Source: Bacteriovorax stolpii
GTDB lineage: Bacteria; Bdellovibrionota; Bacteriovoracia; Bacteriovoracales; Bacteriovoracaceae
Direction: 5' to 3'
NCBI GenBank assembly: GCA_945890905.1
Contig: CAMDDI010000003.1
Span: 1 to 28,519, forward strand
Length of the DNA stretch: 28,519 bases
A model generated the notes under the pieces. That model had not been told where the DNA came from, made no database searches, and saw nothing but the letters and a program-made list of their open reading frames with translations. The position numbers were made by a program, and so were the translations under genes. This document shows, one piece after another, positions 7,397-15,656 of the stretch (position 1 is the stretch's first letter; every line of letters begins with the position of its first letter).

Positions 7397-8214
7397 TGCT
7401 TATTCTCTCACTTCTCATATCTATGACAACAATTGCTTCAGCTCCTCGCCACTGGAATTCTGCTCTGGAAATTGTGGACAGGCATGAGTTTTATCTTGAT
7501 GGTGAAGCCATCGTGAAGCCTAAGGATGCGTGGCAGGTTTTATTCTCTGTGGTTTATCCCGACGGTCAGCTGAATTTGCAAAAAGACTGCGTACTCTTCC
7601 GCGTGCCTGGTGCCACAACCGGTGAGCTTAAGATTAAAAAGACAGACAAGAATCATGACTGTGAAGACTTTCTTTTTATTCCAGGTGATCAAACTTGGGT
7701 GGGAATTAAGGCGTTGGATTTTTCTACTAAGAATAAAATAATCGTTTTGAATCAGACTTTAGAAAAGTATCAATCGGAAACTTGGAAAGTATCTCTTCAT
7801 GATGAGGTGGAAAGACCCAAACCCACGATGTATATGTCTTCAGCGGATTATAAAGCTCCAAAAATAATTCTTTTGGCAGCTTCTGATAAATTGGATCTGA
7901 CTACTCCCGCACAAGGTATGCTTAAAAACGGTCAAATTTGTCATGAAGTCAGCGATGATTGTCATTTAAGTAAAACGTCTCAATGCCAAAATTGTCCTGA
8001 AGGCTGGTATGAAGTTCCTACGGGCTGTCCTATCGGACCCAAGTATTGTGGGATACAACAATGTGGCAAAAAAAATCAGCCCGCCTGTCGTCGAGGAATA
8101 AAATATCAAAGAGACTCAGAGAAAAAGTATGAATGCCGAGGGGATAATAGTTTTGCTTATTGTTCAGCTGGATTAAAAATTCAGTGCGAAGGTGCTCAAG
8201 CCTTCTGCCGCTAG
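7393..8214 (+). CDS. Exported cysteine-rich protein, function unknown
   Basis: The start at 7393 is preferred over an in-frame ATG at 7372 because GAGGTG lies 5-6 nt upstream and the ATG forms an ATGA overlap with the previous stop. The 273-aa product begins with a signal peptide (MMLILSLLISMTTIASA, cleavage likely before PRHWN). The N-terminal ~180 residues are beta-rich and unrecognised. The C-terminal ~90 residues hold 12 cysteines in spaced pairs (for example CQNC, CPIGPKYC), and the mature protein has 14, an even number that suggests disulfides in the periplasm or outside. Coupling to the anchored FGE-like protein suggests joint function. The stop lies 2 nt from that of the convergent lipoprotein gene. 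Confidence 0.7.
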   Translation: MMLILSLLISMTTIASAPRHWNSALEIVDRHEFYLDGEAIVKPKDAWQVLFSVVYPDGQLNLQKDCVLFRVPGATTGELKIKKTDKNHDCEDFLFIPGDQTWVGIKALDFSTKNKIIVLNQTLEKYQSETWKVSLHDEVERPKPTMYMSSADYKAPKIILLAASDKLDLTTPAQGMLKNGQICHEVSDDCHLSKTSQCQNCPEGWYEVPTGCPIGPKYCGIQQCGKKNQPACRRGIKYQRDSEKKYECRGDNSFAYCSAGLKIQCEGAQAFCR

Positions 8215-8216
8215 GT

Positions 8217-9839
8217 TTATTTCTCTGGAGCAGCTAAGGCCGTTTGAACCACATCGATATTAAGATCCAGAGAATTCCAAGATGATTCTGCCAGGGAGCG
8301 GTTTTCATGTTTGGTGATGAGTTTTCGAAGTAGGGAACTAGACTGGAGTGACTCTACATCCGAGAGAATTTTGTAATGCTTCTGGGCTTCAATTTCAAGA
8401 CCAGAAAGAGTTAAGTGCAGACCATCTGTTTTTTGAAGAAAGGGTGATGGGTACCAGAGCTCTTGATTGTTCTGATTAAATTCTTCTTCTAAAAGATTAG
8501 ATAGTTCAGTGCCAGTAACATCCAATACAAGCAATTGAGTCTTACCACTAGTTACTGTGAGATAAGAGATGTCGGCTTCAAAGGCCACAAGTGCTTTGGC
8601 CACTTCTGATTTTTGAGGAATGGACATAGAAGTGGTTGTTGTAGATTTAGGAGAGACTTCAAAAATAATTGGCTTCCCTAAAAATGTCGCCGGGATTCTT
8701 TCTTTGTGATCCACTGATGAGTCTTCTGTGAAACAATCTTTAGTCTCTTTAAAAAATTCATGACAAGTCATCACGGGCTGATGAACCACCGTTTTTTCAC
8801 GGAGAACTTTTCTGGCCTGAGTGTCTACCAGGAACTCTACGTAATTAAAACTTTTTCCAAATTCATATCCAGAGATAACAAGAGTTTCATTTATATAGTT
8901 TGCGACCTTCTCGTGAGTACGGCCACCGATCACAACATCAACCAAAAGTGGTGGAAGTCGGTTGAGATATTGCCCAAGCACACTGCTGGTATCGCAAATA
9001 TTAGCTTTGGTAGGCTCAAAATTTACTTTTCCCATTGGAAGTTTTGCGTCTTGAGCGATGACCTCACCACACTTAATTCCTTCATGAGTGGTAACAACAA
9101 TCACATCTGCGCCCAGTGACCGAAGAAGACGAGCATACCGAAGAGTTGTCTCAAGCTTGCTCTCAACAAAAAAGCCCACGCGATTATTCACAGGAGTCTG
9201 ACTTGCGATATCATCTGCGACCAGACCAATGATTCCAACTTTCGTGCCGTTTATTTCTTTGAGCAGATAGGGCCTTGATCCAGGCCAATCAACATTGCGG
9301 CCTGTTTTTAAATCTAGAAGGTTACTCAAAACTAAGGGGGGTGTAGAATCTTTTGCATATTCTTTGAAAAGTTGGGTTGTTGAGGATGTTCCTTTAGGAA
9401 GTTTCAAACTAAAATCAGTTAAGCCTACAGTAAGTGCATCATAACGAAGGTTATCGTAAAACTTTTTTGTTTCATTGAGCCTAGTTGTATCATCAGGAAA
9501 AAAATCACCAGAATCAACGAGAATGATTTCACCAAACTGCTCACGCAAAATTTTGATGTACGCATTAAGGGCAGCTTCGCCACCTATTCGAATAGATCCT
9601 TCTTTCTGAGAAATATCGTCTTTGAAAGTCACAACTTCTGGAGCGTAGTGACCTTGGATATCACTTGTGGATGCAATAACGATGCGCTTGATATGAGGGG
9701 CGAGAGTTTCTAGTTTTTTTTCAGAAGGTTCCGAATAGAGTTCTTCATGGCCATTTTGGGATTGATTTTTTAGTTCGCTTTTTTTGAATGAACAAGCGCT
9801 ACCGAGAAGAAGAGTCGCAAAAAAAATGCTTTTTTTCAT
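8217..9839 (-). CDS. Lipoprotein with degenerate 5'-nucleotidase/metallophosphoesterase fold
   Basis: A 540-aa UshA/5'-nucleotidase-like protein. A short signal peptide ends at LLLGSAC with Cys16 as the probable lipidation site (Gly at -3 is not ideal). Fold markers are present in order: TSDIQGHY (motif I), VDSGDFF (II), VGLTDFS (III), VVTTHEG (IV), IGGRTHEKV (V), then a C-terminal nucleotidase domain. Compared with the UshA pattern, the Asp of motif I, the GD of motif II and the His of motif IV remain, but the motif I His is Gln, the GNHE/D block is GLTDFS (metal Asn and catalytic His/Asp lost) and the first His of motif V is Arg. It may be non-catalytic or changed in chemistry. It lies 13 nt after the cysteine desulfurase gene in the nadA operon, so a link to nucleotide or NAD salvage is possible but unproven. 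Confidence 0.75.
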   Translation of the reverse strand: MKKSIFFATLLLGSACSFKKSELKNQSQNGHEELYSEPSEKKLETLAPHIKRIVIASTSDIQGHYAPEVVTFKDDISQKEGSIRIGGEAALNAYIKILREQFGEIILVDSGDFFPDDTTRLNETKKFYDNLRYDALTVGLTDFSLKLPKGTSSTTQLFKEYAKDSTPPLVLSNLLDLKTGRNVDWPGSRPYLLKEINGTKVGIIGLVADDIASQTPVNNRVGFFVESKLETTLRYARLLRSLGADVIVVTTHEGIKCGEVIAQDAKLPMGKVNFEPTKANICDTSSVLGQYLNRLPPLLVDVVIGGRTHEKVANYINETLVISGYEFGKSFNYVEFLVDTQARKVLREKTVVHQPVMTCHEFFKETKDCFTEDSSVDHKERIPATFLGKPIIFEVSPKSTTTTSMSIPQKSEVAKALVAFEADISYLTVTSGKTQLLVLDVTGTELSNLLEEEFNQNNQELWYPSPFLQKTDGLHLTLSGLEIEAQKHYKILSDVESLQSSSLLRKLITKHENRSLAESSWNSLDLNIDVVQTALAAPEK

Positions 9840-9852
9840 GAACGTATAATCT

Positions 9853-11010
9853 CTAAAAAGAATGGATCTTAGTGAGCTTATTATACGCTGCTGCCAGAGC
9901 AGATGCTAGTGTTGTGTATTCTTTTCCACCGTGTGAATAGCTCAAGCTTACGCGAATCACACTTCGGCCAAGTTGATCATCAATTCCCATAGCTCGAAGG
10001 ACGGCTGAGGTTTCTGGCTGATTGTCAGCACAGGCAGCGGATGTTGTGACAAAAATATCATGAGATTCAAGTTCTATCTGAACGGCCTGGCCGTGAAGTC
10101 CGGGGTAACCAATAAGGCTTGTGCCAGCTAACCGATCTGCCTGATCACCTATCACTTGGACTTGGGGAAATTGGGTCTTGATTTTTTCTTCGAAGGCGAG
10201 TCGGGCGACTTTAAGCTCACTCAATTTTGTTTGATGAGATTGAAAATCTTTAAGTGCCACTGCGAGAGTTTCCACACCGATGTAGTTTTGTGTTCCCCCA
10301 CGCAGGCCTGCTTCCTGGGAACTTCCGTAAACCATGGAGTGAATTTTGCGAGGTTCTTTTGCAATGATAAATCCAGAACCAGTGAGAGCACCCAGTTTAT
10401 GACCTGAGCAAACTGCATAGTCCACGCCGGATTTTTCAAAATGAAATTCGCCTTTACCAATGAGTTGAGTGGTATCACAAAGGTAGTCAACCTTTTCTCT
10501 AGTGCACAGCTTGGCTATTTCTTGGTAAGGCTGAATCACACCGGTCTCATTATTAGCGGCCATGATACTTACCAGAGCGATCTTACCTGCATTCTCTTTG
10601 AGAAGTTTTTCTAAATCAGAAACTTTAACTCTACCTTCTGAATCGATGGGAACTAACTTGATTTCAAATCCACGGCGCTCAGTAAAAAATTTAAAGGCCG
10701 CAGGTAGGACGACATGCTCAGTTGGGCTAGTGATGATAATTTTTTTATGAACATCGGCGAATTCTAAAACTGAAGTGATGATATTTGAGAGACCCTCAGA
10801 AGCTCCTGAGTTGAAAATCACCTGATCCGGATAGCAACCCATCACGTCTGCTACTATAGAGCGGCACTTCTCAATCCCTTTAGAAACTCTTTGTCCCAGG
10901 GAATGAATCGCATTGGGATTGGCAAAGAGTTCACTCTCTAGCCTTACTTTTAAATATTCTTTCACGGCAGGAAGCAATGGCGCCGATCCATTATAGTCAG
11001 CGTAAATCAT
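9853..11010 (-). CDS. NifS/IscS-like cysteine desulfurase
   Basis: PLP enzyme of 385 aa that moves sulfur from cysteine to an active-site cysteine persulfide. Visible features are TEHV at 98-101 (His99 stacks on PLP), NNETGVIQP at 153-161, CDTTQ at 178-182 (Asp179), the PLP lysine in SGHK (Lys205), RGGTQN at 237-242, and the active-site loop SAACADNQ with Cys327 followed by SAVLRAMG. The N-terminus reads DYNGSAP where most relatives have DNAATT. The ATG overlaps the nadA stop (ATGA, 11007-11010). Since Bacillus has a NifS-type enzyme beside nadA that matures NadA's [4Fe-4S] cluster, this copy is probably a dedicated sulfur donor for NadA, not the housekeeping IscS. No iscU or iscA is near. 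Confidence 0.9.
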   Translation of the reverse strand: MIYADYNGSAPLLPAVKEYLKVRLESELFANPNAIHSLGQRVSKGIEKCRSIVADVMGCYPDQVIFNSGASEGLSNIITSVLEFADVHKKIIITSPTEHVVLPAAFKFFTERRGFEIKLVPIDSEGRVKVSDLEKLLKENAGKIALVSIMAANNETGVIQPYQEIAKLCTREKVDYLCDTTQLIGKGEFHFEKSGVDYAVCSGHKLGALTGSGFIIAKEPRKIHSMVYGSSQEAGLRGGTQNYIGVETLAVALKDFQSHQTKLSELKVARLAFEEKIKTQFPQVQVIGDQADRLAGTSLIGYPGLHGQAVQIELESHDIFVTTSAACADNQPETSAVLRAMGIDDQLGRSVIRVSLSYSHGGKEYTTLASALAAAYNKLTKIHSF

Positions 11011-12119
11011 GAGATGGCCAACATTTGATCTAGGGCCTTCAAAGCATACTTCTTTGTTTCATCATCCACACTTATGACATTCACGGGCTCACCTCGCTCA
11101 ATGGCCCTGAAACTCTCAAGCAGCCAGCGAGGGCGGATTCGGTACATGGTGGTACATAAACACTGATAGGGAGATAGAGAAGTAATATCGACTTGTGGGT
11201 ATTCTCGGGCCAGACGATTAACTAAATTAATTTCTGTACCCACAGCAAACTTCGTTCCAGGAGCTGCAGCTTTGATTTGATTCACAATAAAAGAAGTCGA
11301 TCCCGCGAGATCTGCTCCTTGAACGACATCAAAGCTGCATTCTGGGTGAACGATGAGAATTCGATCGGGTTCTTTGTTTCTCCACATTGTAATGTGTTCT
11401 TTTGTAAAGCCTTGATGAACTGAACAAAAGCCGTACCACAAAATAACTTTGGCTTTTTGAATCTGTTCTGGAGTCAATCCACCAAATCTTTGGCGAGGAT
11501 CATAAACCACCATATCCTCGAGAGGTATGCCGAGTTTAAAACAAGTGTTGCGCCCTAAATGCTGATCTGGAAAGAAGAGGAGCTTTTCCCCTTGAGATAA
11601 ACCCCATGTAATCACTTTCTCTGCGTTTGAAGAAGTACAAATGGATCCACCATTCTCACCCACAAAGCTTTTTAGAGCTGCCGTGCAATTGATGTAGGTA
11701 ATGGGAACAATTTTTTCGGAAGTAGATTCAGTTAAGTATTTCCAGGCCAGATCAATCTCGCGGCGGTTGGCCATATCGGCCATGGAACATCCCGCGCGCA
11801 TATCGGGTAAAATAACTTTTTGATCTTTAGTGGTGAGCATGTCCGCAGTTTCTGCCATAAAGTGCACACCACAGAACATGATGTATTCAGCATCTTTAAG
11901 TTGAGCTGCTTTTCTGGCAAGTTCTAGAGAGTCTCCGGTGATATCTGCAAAAGCGATCACATCATCTTGTTGATAATGGTGACCAAGAACAACCACTCGC
12001 GACCCCAAACTTTTTTTAATCGCAGCTAATTCAACAAGCACTTGCTCATCGCTGAGTTCTTTTTCAGAAATGTTGGGAAGATGATCTTTTGATTTTAGAT
12101 CTTCATAGATTTCAATCAT
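11007..12119 (-). CDS. nadA: Quinolinate synthase NadA
   Basis: Condenses iminoaspartate with dihydroxyacetone phosphate to quinolinate in de novo NAD synthesis, using an oxygen-sensitive [4Fe-4S] cluster. Length (370 aa) and motifs fit the longer, Bacillus-like type: FCGVHFMAETADML, GCSMADM, the internal repeat blocks YINCTAALK and WYGFCSVHQGF, HPECSF, and the C-terminal CLCTTMYRIRP. Three of these cysteines should hold the cluster. ATG at 12119 is preferred over GTG at 12128; neither has a strong Shine-Dalgarno. It heads an operon with the cysteine desulfurase (4-bp overlap) and a nucleotidase-like lipoprotein. nadB and nadC are not in the window. The upstream gap shared with parA has palindromic TTGGCCA repeats that may control it. 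Confidence 0.95.
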   Translation of the reverse strand: MIEIYEDLKSKDHLPNISEKELSDEQVLVELAAIKKSLGSRVVVLGHHYQQDDVIAFADITGDSLELARKAAQLKDAEYIMFCGVHFMAETADMLTTKDQKVILPDMRAGCSMADMANRREIDLAWKYLTESTSEKIVPITYINCTAALKSFVGENGGSICTSSNAEKVITWGLSQGEKLLFFPDQHLGRNTCFKLGIPLEDMVVYDPRQRFGGLTPEQIQKAKVILWYGFCSVHQGFTKEHITMWRNKEPDRILIVHPECSFDVVQGADLAGSTSFIVNQIKAAAPGTKFAVGTEINLVNRLAREYPQVDITSLSPYQCLCTTMYRIRPRWLLESFRAIERGEPVNVISVDDETKKYALKALDQMLAIS

Positions 12120-12190
12120 AACGTGCACACTTTATGGTTCTAATGCCTCTAGATTTTCGATGGCCTCAACATACTTTGATTAGGCCCTTC

Positions 12191-12237
12191 TGGCCAATAT
12201 AATATGACGCATTGGCCAATCGCTATTTATTTGGCCA
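12191..12237. promoter_or_regulatory. Three TTGGCCA-type repeats between nadA and parA, candidate operators
   Basis: TGGCCAAT (12191), ATTGGCCAAT (12211-12220, a perfect palindrome) and TTGGCCA (12231) occur with TGGCCA cores 22 and 19 nt apart, about two helical turns. On the minus strand AT-rich -10-like hexamers (TATTAT/TATATT) lie between the first two copies, so a bound factor would cover a nadA promoter. No known regulator consensus was recognised. Confidence 0.4.
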
Positions 12238-12354
12238 CGCAGCATAAAAATCTTTAATTATATACACTTGCCCCTTTGACGAAGTGTTTAAGATAACTCT
12301 AGACTTTTATTAATAGGACCAATGAACGGACCACTCTTTACTTAAGGACGGGTT

Positions 12355-13131
12355 ATGAAAATTATCACAATAGGTAATAACAAAGGCGGCGTGGGTAAAA
12401 CCATGCAGTGCTACCAGCTTGTCTGCCACCTTGCGAACCAAGGTCACCGTGTTCTCGCCATCGATCTCGATTCTCAGGCCAATTTAAGCTCCACTCTGGG
12501 TGTAAACATTCAAAGAACTTTGATTCCTGAATGGCTTATCGGAGATGTAAAAGTAGACGAAATTCTTGTTGATGCTGCCGGAGAATTTGATTTTTACAAA
12601 AATATCAAACTCATCGCTTCAAGCCGCCACATGGCCAGTCTCGCTAAACTTCTTATTCTTTCAGAATCAGAAGTGAGAAAAAGTGCCGGAAGAAAAGAGC
12701 GCTTGATGAAACTTCGTTTGAAAGAAGTTGAAAACATGTTTGATTACGTCGTGATCGATACTCCTCCAATGCTCGGAGATGAGTTGATCATGTCACTTGT
12801 AGCTTCAAACTTGATTCTCATTCCAACTCAAGCTCAAGATTATTCAATCGATGGTCTTGAAGAATTGATGGATACTTTTGAAATTATCAAAGAAACAGAA
12901 AATCCTGGTCTTGAATTCCAAATCATTCCTAGCATGGTGAACCCTCGTCGCAAGATCGAGCGCTCACGTTTGGAAGAGCTTGGTCAATCTTTCAGTGTGA
13001 CTCCTATGATCCGCAATTTGGTGGATATGCAGGAATCAGTAACACTTAAAAAACCAGTGTTCATGTTCGGAAATAAATCAAAGGGCAAGCAAGATTACGA
13101 GGCTCTTTGGGATTCTTTAGGACTTAATTAA
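12355..13131 (+). CDS. parA: ParA-family chromosome/plasmid partition ATPase
   Basis: ParA/Soj-type ATPase of 258 aa that would bind DNA non-specifically and be switched by ParB to move or position DNA. The deviant Walker A, NNKGGVGKT at 8-16 with the signature Lys10, starts right after the first strand; DLDSQANLSSTLG and VVIDTPPMLGDEL are the later switch and Walker B segments. There is no N-terminal HTH, so it is the short, chromosomal-like (or type Ib) form. The residue after GKT is Met where Thr is usual. AAGGACGG about 4 nt before the ATG supports the start. parB follows after 40 nt. Neighbours are nadA and exported proteins instead of mnmG/rsmG, so this may be a second or relocated par locus. 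Confidence 0.9.
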   Translation: MKIITIGNNKGGVGKTMQCYQLVCHLANQGHRVLAIDLDSQANLSSTLGVNIQRTLIPEWLIGDVKVDEILVDAAGEFDFYKNIKLIASSRHMASLAKLLILSESEVRKSAGRKERLMKLRLKEVENMFDYVVIDTPPMLGDELIMSLVASNLILIPTQAQDYSIDGLEELMDTFEIIKETENPGLEFQIIPSMVNPRRKIERSRLEELGQSFSVTPMIRNLVDMQESVTLKKPVFMFGNKSKGKQDYEALWDSLGLN

Positions 13132-13171
13132 TTTTTGATTTTTACAATATAACGATGTTTAAGGAGAGGCC

Positions 13172-14017
13172 ATGGCCAAGGAATTTTCCGCACGTGTATC
13201 TAAGCGCGAACGCAAAGTAACAGACATCACATCTGGTATTGATGAAAAGATTTTAAAAGCAAACGATGCAAAATTGCTTCGTGGTGCTCAGTTGGCCAAC
13301 ATCGCTCTTAGTACAATTGTTGTGCGCGAGCAGGTAAGAACTAAGTTCAACGACGATTCTCTTCGTGAGCTTGGCGAAAACATTAAAGTAAATGGTTTGA
13401 TTCAACCGTTAGTTATCCACCGTGAAAACGATAAATTCGTTTTGATCTGCGGTGAGAGACGCTTCCGCGCTATGACGTTGATTGAAATGAATGATGCCCC
13501 TTGTTTCATCTTAGAAAATAAGACGAAAGAAGAACTGATGGCGATCCAGTTTTCGGAAAACCAAGCTCGTGAAGATCTTCACTACATCGATCAAGCCGAT
13601 TCAATCTACGGTTATCAAAAACTCACTGGAACATCTGAACGCAAAATTACGGCCGCACTAGGAATTTCTAAATCAGAAGTTCACAGATGTCTTATGATTG
13701 CAAAGCTTCCAAGAGATGTGAAAGAAGCTGCTAAAGAGTTCAACACTGAGAAGTATGTTCTTCTTGAGTGGGACGAGTTACCAAAAAATGAATTCAAGGA
13801 TGAAATAAAAGGTCGCATCCTCGCTGGTGATATCACTAAGCGATTGCAACTGAAGCGTGTTATTTCTCAGCTTAAAATTGAGAAGCCTAAGCGTAAGAAG
13901 AAAGATGATTCTGTGGAGAAGCTGATGAAGGTTCTCAAGACTCAGATGAAGGATCCGAAGCTGCAAGAGCGAGCTAAGGCGATGATGAAAGAACTAGCTG
14001 GTGAAAGGATTCACTAA
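13172..14017 (+). CDS. parB: ParB-family DNA-binding partition protein
   Basis: ParB/Spo0J-type CTPase and centromere-binding protein of 281 aa. After a basic N-terminal tail come the ParB boxes: LRELGENIKVNGLIQPL (64-80), the CTP/arginine motif GERRFRA (94-100), and ENQAREDLHYID (129-140). A helix-turn-helix follows at about 155-178 (TSERKITAALGISKSEVHR). The C-terminus is lysine-rich and shorter than many chromosomal ParBs but could still dimerise. AAGGAGAGG just before the ATG is a strong ribosome site. It is co-transcribed with parA and closed by a terminator at 14026. I saw no full canonical parS (the 16-bp TGTTTCAC palindrome) in the window, so its target is unknown. Confidence 0.9.
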   Translation: MAKEFSARVSKRERKVTDITSGIDEKILKANDAKLLRGAQLANIALSTIVVREQVRTKFNDDSLRELGENIKVNGLIQPLVIHRENDKFVLICGERRFRAMTLIEMNDAPCFILENKTKEELMAIQFSENQAREDLHYIDQADSIYGYQKLTGTSERKITAALGISKSEVHRCLMIAKLPRDVKEAAKEFNTEKYVLLEWDELPKNEFKDEIKGRILAGDITKRLQLKRVISQLKIEKPKRKKKDDSVEKLMKVLKTQMKDPKLQERAKAMMKELAGERIH

Positions 14018-14025
14018 AAACGAAA

Positions 14026-14049
14026 GGGCCCTTACGGGCCCATTTTTTT
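14026..14049 (+). terminator. Rho-independent terminator of parAB
   Basis: GGGCCC-TTAC-GGGCCC forms a 6-bp GC-only stem followed by A and seven Ts, 9 nt after the parB stop. Confidence 0.9.
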
Positions 14050-14126
14050 GTAGATTAATTTTTTGCCTTTCTAATCAATCTTTGAACAGAGAACTAGTGG
14101 TTTGATCTTAAAAATCTAAAGAGCTA

Positions 14127-14558
14127 TTATTCCAAAATGTCACAAGTTGAAGATACATTCAGCTTGTTTAAAGAGCGATCAAGTACGAATTTTACAGGAC
14201 ATGACTCAGAAACCGTGCTGAGGATAAAATCAAACTCAGTTTGTTGAGAAAGCGGAATGACAAAATTAGCAATCTTCTTTCCGCCTGAATTGAATATATC
14301 CAGTGCCTTTGCCTCCAAGGGAACGCCACCTTCGCCAAGTCCATTATTAATCCAAACTTGAACTCGAGACACCTTTTCCTTTGATAGCATCAAATATCCA
14401 AAATTAAATGTTCCTCGGGTCGTTACAACTTCAAAAGAGATTGAATTATCAGGATCTGGCGTACCACCGATATCAATACTATTATCTAAACTTGCACTCG
14501 CAACCGAAGCAGTTAAGACAAAACTAAATACGACAAAAAAAGTTTTTAAATAGTTCAC
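14127..14558 (-). CDS. Exported protein, function unknown, 143 aa
   Basis: No family was recognised. A clear signal peptide (residues 1-22, FFVVFSFVLTASVASA, cleavage before SLDNS) sends it to the periplasm or outside. The mature part is beta-rich with only two cysteines near the C-terminus (ESCP and STCD), which could form one disulfide. The start is GTG at 14558, supported by GGAGG 6 nt upstream; no better start exists. It stands alone, convergent to parB with about 110 nt between the stops, and is separated from the next minus-strand gene by a terminator at 14761-14787. It is expected to be expressed from its own promoter in the AT-rich stretch at 14559-14700, where I could not fix the elements. 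Confidence 0.65.
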   Translation of the reverse strand: MNYLKTFFVVFSFVLTASVASASLDNSIDIGGTPDPDNSISFEVVTTRGTFNFGYLMLSKEKVSRVQVWINNGLGEGGVPLEAKALDIFNSGGKKIANFVIPLSQQTEFDFILSTVSESCPVKFVLDRSLNKLNVSSTCDILE

Positions 14559-14760
14559 GGAATACCTCCAGAAAATAAATATAAATATTCTATTAATTTT
14601 GGGACACTATGATCTCTACCCCCTACACGTCTAGAAGTTATTCGAATTTTCTTATTCGTGAGTAAAATTTATATAAAAGATTTTGATAAAATAGTAACGG
14701 CAAGGCATTTTATCTCGAATGATTGAAAACTGGTCTTTGGATCGTTCTCATTGGCATTAA

Positions 14761-14787
14761 AATACAAAACCAGGGCTTTACCCTGGT
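14761..14787 (-). terminator. Rho-independent terminator of the Pro-rich protein gene
   Basis: ACCAGGG / CCCTGGT (7 bp, 5-nt loop, 14769-14787) is followed on the minus strand by TTTTGTATTTTA. It lies about 50 nt after the stop of the gene at 14835. Confidence 0.8.
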
Positions 14788-14834
14788 CTGCTATGTAATC
14801 TTTCGATTGAACTCTGGTACTCAATTCCCTGTTT

Positions 14835-15572
14835 TTATCTCGGATCTAAATCTCTTGGATCAATATCCTCATAAACACTCGCCCAACTATCTTGTGACTT
14901 AATAGTCAGATAGTTCTCTGAATTGATTCCAATAACTTTGTAAGGTCTTCTATTTAAATCAATCATCTCATCATTCACACAAACTTTTTTATAAGGAGTG
15001 CGAAGACAACCTTTAAGTTTGTAAACATCGGAAGTTCTCACATCCACACCATAACTGTCTCTGCTGTTTGCGATTCTGATCATGGATGTAGCTTCATTAC
15101 CACTTCGAATGATGTAGTACTCGCGGCGATAAATCACTTCTTCCCCAACGCGAACGAGATTCTCAATATCATTTCTATAGCGCTGATAATTGTTAGGTGA
15201 TTTATTCCAAGTAAATGTTCCTGCAGGCAGATTTGTAGGAGTTGGAATTGGTGTTGGAGTCGGTGCTGTATTTCCTGGCTCGTATTGCGGGCGTGGTGGC
15301 CGACTAGGTGTAGGAGTATCAGGAATAGGATCTGGTTCAAAAGTTGTAGGCTGAGCAGGTGTGGGTGTCACTACTACTGGTGTAGGAACGACTACGACGG
15401 GTGCTGGAACAACTACTGGTGGCACGACCACTGTCGGTTGAGCCGGTACTGGCATAGATGGAATATTAATGGGTGCTGGAATTGTATTACCCGTAGTACC
15501 TGGCCGAGGCGGTCTATTTTGGGCCAATGCTGAAGTCGATACGAGTAAGAGGACTAAAATTCTGCGTTTCAT
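14835..15572 (-). CDS. Exported Pro-rich protein with repeated beta domain (paralogue 1)
   Basis: The start at 15572 is chosen because GGAG lies 7 nt upstream and a signal peptide (KRRILVLLLVSTSALA) begins there; the longer reading from 15605 lacks both. The mature 245-aa protein opens with a long Pro/Val/Thr low-complexity linker (about residues 19-125) and ends with two copies of a ~50-residue beta-rich unit of pattern 'VGExVIxxxxYYxIxS ... GC' and 'VCVxDxM ... YKVIGI ... LTIKS'. The motif GTTGNTIPAP is shared with the next gene upstream (GTNGQTIPAP), which has the same repeats, so they are paralogues. The fold looks like a small SH3-like barrel, but no named family is recognised. Surface or periplasmic location is likely, with the linker spanning peptidoglycan or reaching outward. 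Confidence 0.7.
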   Translation of the reverse strand: MKRRILVLLLVSTSALAQNRPPRPGTTGNTIPAPINIPSMPVPAQPTVVVPPVVVPAPVVVVPTPVVVTPTPAQPTTFEPDPIPDTPTPSRPPRPQYEPGNTAPTPTPIPTPTNLPAGTFTWNKSPNNYQRYRNDIENLVRVGEEVIYRREYYIIRSGNEATSMIRIANSRDSYGVDVRTSDVYKLKGCLRTPYKKVCVNDEMIDLNRRPYKVIGINSENYLTIKSQDSWASVYEDIDPRDLDPR

Positions 15573-15656
15573 GTTTTTCTCCAGTGAGTTGGACTGTTTA
15601 AACATGAAGCGCAGGTTTTGTAGAGTGATTTGAACTTATTACTCAAAAAATTTATA

